From the NCBI GenBank assembly GCA_964396185.1, contig CAYNEI010000017.1, positions 1 to 48,682 on the forward strand: DNA of 48,682 bases, read 5' to 3'. Positions 47,055-48,682 of the stretch are shown here, piece after piece. Origin of the DNA: CAYNEI01 sp964396185 (lineage in GTDB: Archaea; Thermoplasmatota; SW-10-69-26). A model generated the notes under the pieces. It saw only the letters and a list, made by a program, of their open reading frames with translations. It had not been told where the DNA came from and did no database searches. The translations under genes were made by a program, and so were the position numbers. Within the stretch, counting starts at the first letter, position 1; each line of letters starts with the position of its first letter.

Positions 47055-48016
47055 CCCTGGGCGCGGTGCTGCAGTGGAGCCTGGTCGCCATGGCCCTGGT
47101 CGCGGGCCTCTCCAGCGCGGCCGGGGTCTATGCCCCCAAGCTGGCACCCGATCTCATGACCATGGAGACCATGGAGGAGCTCTTCGGTACCAACCGGTAC
47201 GAGGACCGCGGCACGTGCGACTTCTGGGTCGTCAACATGACCCAGCCCAACGAGCGCATCGAGCGCGACTTCGCCTGCAGCTTCTATTGGGACTGGTCGC
47301 TCTACCAAGGCGGGAACGCCTACGTGCACGAAGCTCTGGTCGACCTCGAGCAGGGCGAGGTGTTCCGCGTCCCCCACATGGACCGCGGGAACATGGAGGA
47401 GTGGTACCACGTCGACGGCCACATGCTCACAGACAACGCGTTGGCGTTCACGAACACGACCGGCGGCGATGCCGGCGTGCTCATGCCCCCGCCGGGGGCT
47501 CGCGGCGAGCTCACCATGGGCTGGGTCTCCTCGGGCGGCATCTACGGGGGCCCCGAGCAACTCATCGTCGCCCGCCCGCTCATCGAGCAGGGCAACGAGA
47601 CCATCGAGGGCCTGGAGACGATCCAATGGGAGAGCCATGTGGACCGCGCCCGGGTGAGCTGGCATGGCTACGACGTCTACCTCTCAGAGGACGTGTCGCT
47701 TGCCAGCGACCCGAAGACCGGATGGGTGCTCGAGATGTACCGTCACGTGCTCGTGGAGATGACGCCCGGCCAGATGGCCGAGGCCTTCGGCCTCCCGCTC
47801 CCGGCTGACCCCGGCGGGCTCGAGCCCATCATGGAGCTCACCTACCAGACCACTCCCGGGGCCATCGGCCAGCACGCCGAGGAGAACCGTGGGTTCCGCT
47901 CGCTCATGGCTCCCATCGAGCATGGGGACGACATCGCTCGCGTGGGCGGTGCCAGCGCAGGCTTCCTGCTCGCCGCCGGCCTCTCGGTGCGCACGTTGCG
48001 GCACCTGCCACCCTGA
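47051..48016 (+). CDS. Two-helix protein with large extracytoplasmic domain (DUF3068-like?)
   Basis: A 321-residue protein with a helix near each end (WSLVAMALVAGLSSAAGVYA and GASAGFLLAAGLSV) and about 260 extracytoplasmic residues. The order IEGLETIQWESHVDRARV, then DPKTGWVLEMYRHVLVEM recalls DUF3068/PorA-like proteins of actinobacteria, but this is from memory of the pattern and tentative. Several Cys occur (RGTCDFW, FACSFYW) and could be substrates of the upstream thioredoxin. Coupled by ATGA overlap to that gene. Confidence 0.65.
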   Translation: MTLGAVLQWSLVAMALVAGLSSAAGVYAPKLAPDLMTMETMEELFGTNRYEDRGTCDFWVVNMTQPNERIERDFACSFYWDWSLYQGGNAYVHEALVDLEQGEVFRVPHMDRGNMEEWYHVDGHMLTDNALAFTNTTGGDAGVLMPPPGARGELTMGWVSSGGIYGGPEQLIVARPLIEQGNETIEGLETIQWESHVDRARVSWHGYDVYLSEDVSLASDPKTGWVLEMYRHVLVEMTPGQMAEAFGLPLPADPGGLEPIMELTYQTTPGAIGQHAEENRGFRSLMAPIEHGDDIARVGGASAGFLLAAGLSVRTLRHLPP

Positions 48017-48046
48017 CTGAGGCCCGTTGCCCCCCAGGGAGCCAGG

Positions 48047-48682
48047 CTACCCGCTGGGCGATGACCTTGGCCGATCGAGCCACGGTACGAGCAACCGTTC
48101 CAAGGGCGCTGCGTGCTGCATGGCCAGCGTCCCGATCACGCTGGTGACCAGCACGTAGCCCACAGCCAGGCTCGGGATCAGGTTCGTCATCGCCGCGCTG
48201 CCCCCAACGTGGGCAGCCAAGGCCCCGACAACGAGGCTGAACTCGCCGCGGGCCACCAGCCCGACGCCGACGCGCACCTGGCGCACGGGGGTCAGCCCGT
48301 AGAGGCGCCCCCCGATCACACCGGTGGTCGCCTTGACGAGCACGGTGATCACCACGAGCACGGCCAAGAGCTCGACGGTTCCAGTCAGGGCCCCAAGATC
48401 GGCGGTCAACCCGATCCAGAAGAAGAAGACCGCACCGAACACGTCGCGCAGCGGTGTTGCGAGGTTGCTGATCCGGTCTGCCTGCCCAGTGGCCCCGACG
48501 GCCATCCCAACGAAGAACGCCGCCACCGCCTCGCTGAGACCGGCCGAAAGGGCCACAGCGGCGGTCGCCACGACGACGGCGAGCGAGGTGAGCAGAGCCA
48601 GCTCGTTGCTGGGGCGGTCCACGAGCCAGCCCAGAGGCTTGGAACCGAACGCGGCAACCCCTGCCAGCACCAGCATGATCAA
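48047..48682 (-). CDS. Cation/proton antiporter (CPA2/KefB type), 5' end outside window
   Basis: The C-terminal 211 residues of an integral membrane antiporter. It has at least six helices, with AVAAFFVGMAVGATGQADRI, FGAVFFFWIGLTADLGAL, and the CPA2 signature VGVGLVARGEFSLVVGALA. It lacks an RCK/TrkA domain at the end, finishing soon after the last helix. The frame stays open to the window edge, so the start lies beyond 48682. Ion specificity (Na+ or K+) cannot be told. Confidence 0.9.
   Translation of the reverse strand: MIMLVLAGVAAFGSKPLGWLVDRPSNELALLTSLAVVVATAAVALSAGLSEAVAAFFVGMAVGATGQADRISNLATPLRDVFGAVFFFWIGLTADLGALTGTVELLAVLVVITVLVKATTGVIGGRLYGLTPVRQVRVGVGLVARGEFSLVVGALAAHVGGSAAMTNLIPSLAVGYVLVTSVIGTLAMQHAAPLERLLVPWLDRPRSSPSG

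Overview
The window is a GC-rich (roughly two-thirds G+C by eye) piece of an archaeal chromosome, most likely from a euryarchaeal, Thermoplasmatota-like lineage known from metagenomes. The archaeal assignment is firm. It carries the proteasome/exosome superoperon (pop5, psmA, sdo1, rrp4, rrp41, rrp42, rpl37ae, rpoP), KEOPS pcc1, prefoldin beta, archaeal NAC, a beta-CASP RNA nuclease, an Lhr helicase with its metallophosphoesterase partner, and TATA-type promoters placed about 24-29 nt upstream of start codons. The lineage is inference from gene order, base composition and the many secreted proteins with a C-terminal membrane anchor. A 100-N run at 12425-12524 marks a scaffold gap, so this is an assembly with at least one unresolved join.

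Layout. 1-5100, minus strand: an ArsR-type winged helix fused to FHA, a tandem universal stress protein, and an operon of zinc-ribbon protein, GNAT acetyltransferase, cysS and a glycerophosphodiesterase. 5.2-9.9 kb: a secreted FG-GAP repeat protein of visibly lower GC, a secreted metzincin protease, two small membrane proteins and a DUF2270 membrane protein. 10-11.9 kb: a FAH-family enzyme divergent from a metal-dependent cyclase/hydrolase, then a hotdog thioesterase. 12-15.8 kb: two genes cut by the gap, two adjacent orphan CARF-like regulators, an EMAP/tRNA-binding protein and queE. 16-18.1 kb: hisS, a 680-bp palindrome- and repeat-rich intergenic island, and tRNA-Thr(CGU).

18.3-24.0 kb is the information-processing superoperon. 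It links RNase P, proteasome, ribosome maturation, the RNA exosome, a ribosomal protein and RNA polymerase, followed by pcc1-pfdB under a promoter enclosed by a perfect 10-bp inverted repeat. 24.1-38.3 kb is a cell-surface region. Two paralogous beta-propeller plus Ig-like proteins and a 1684-residue Ig-like/calcium-loop protein are followed by a beta-CASP nuclease, a pair of small anchored proteins sharing a C-A-C motif, and a CARDB-repeat protein. 38.4-43 kb: Lhr with its phosphoesterase and a CcdA/DsbD-like membrane protein. 43-48.7 kb: nnr divergent from nac, a DUF59 protein, an XRE-CBS regulator divergent from a DUF4395-thioredoxin-membrane protein operon, and the 3' part of a cation/proton antiporter.

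Points worth a second look: the orphan CARF pair, the inverted repeat around the pcc1 promoter, the 134-bp repeat/hairpin island next to the tRNA, the back-to-back promoter sharing one palindromic CTTAAG, acidic C-terminal tails on several superoperon proteins, and the large surface-protein operon. I did not see a CRISPR array, cas effector genes, an insertion sequence or an rRNA gene.
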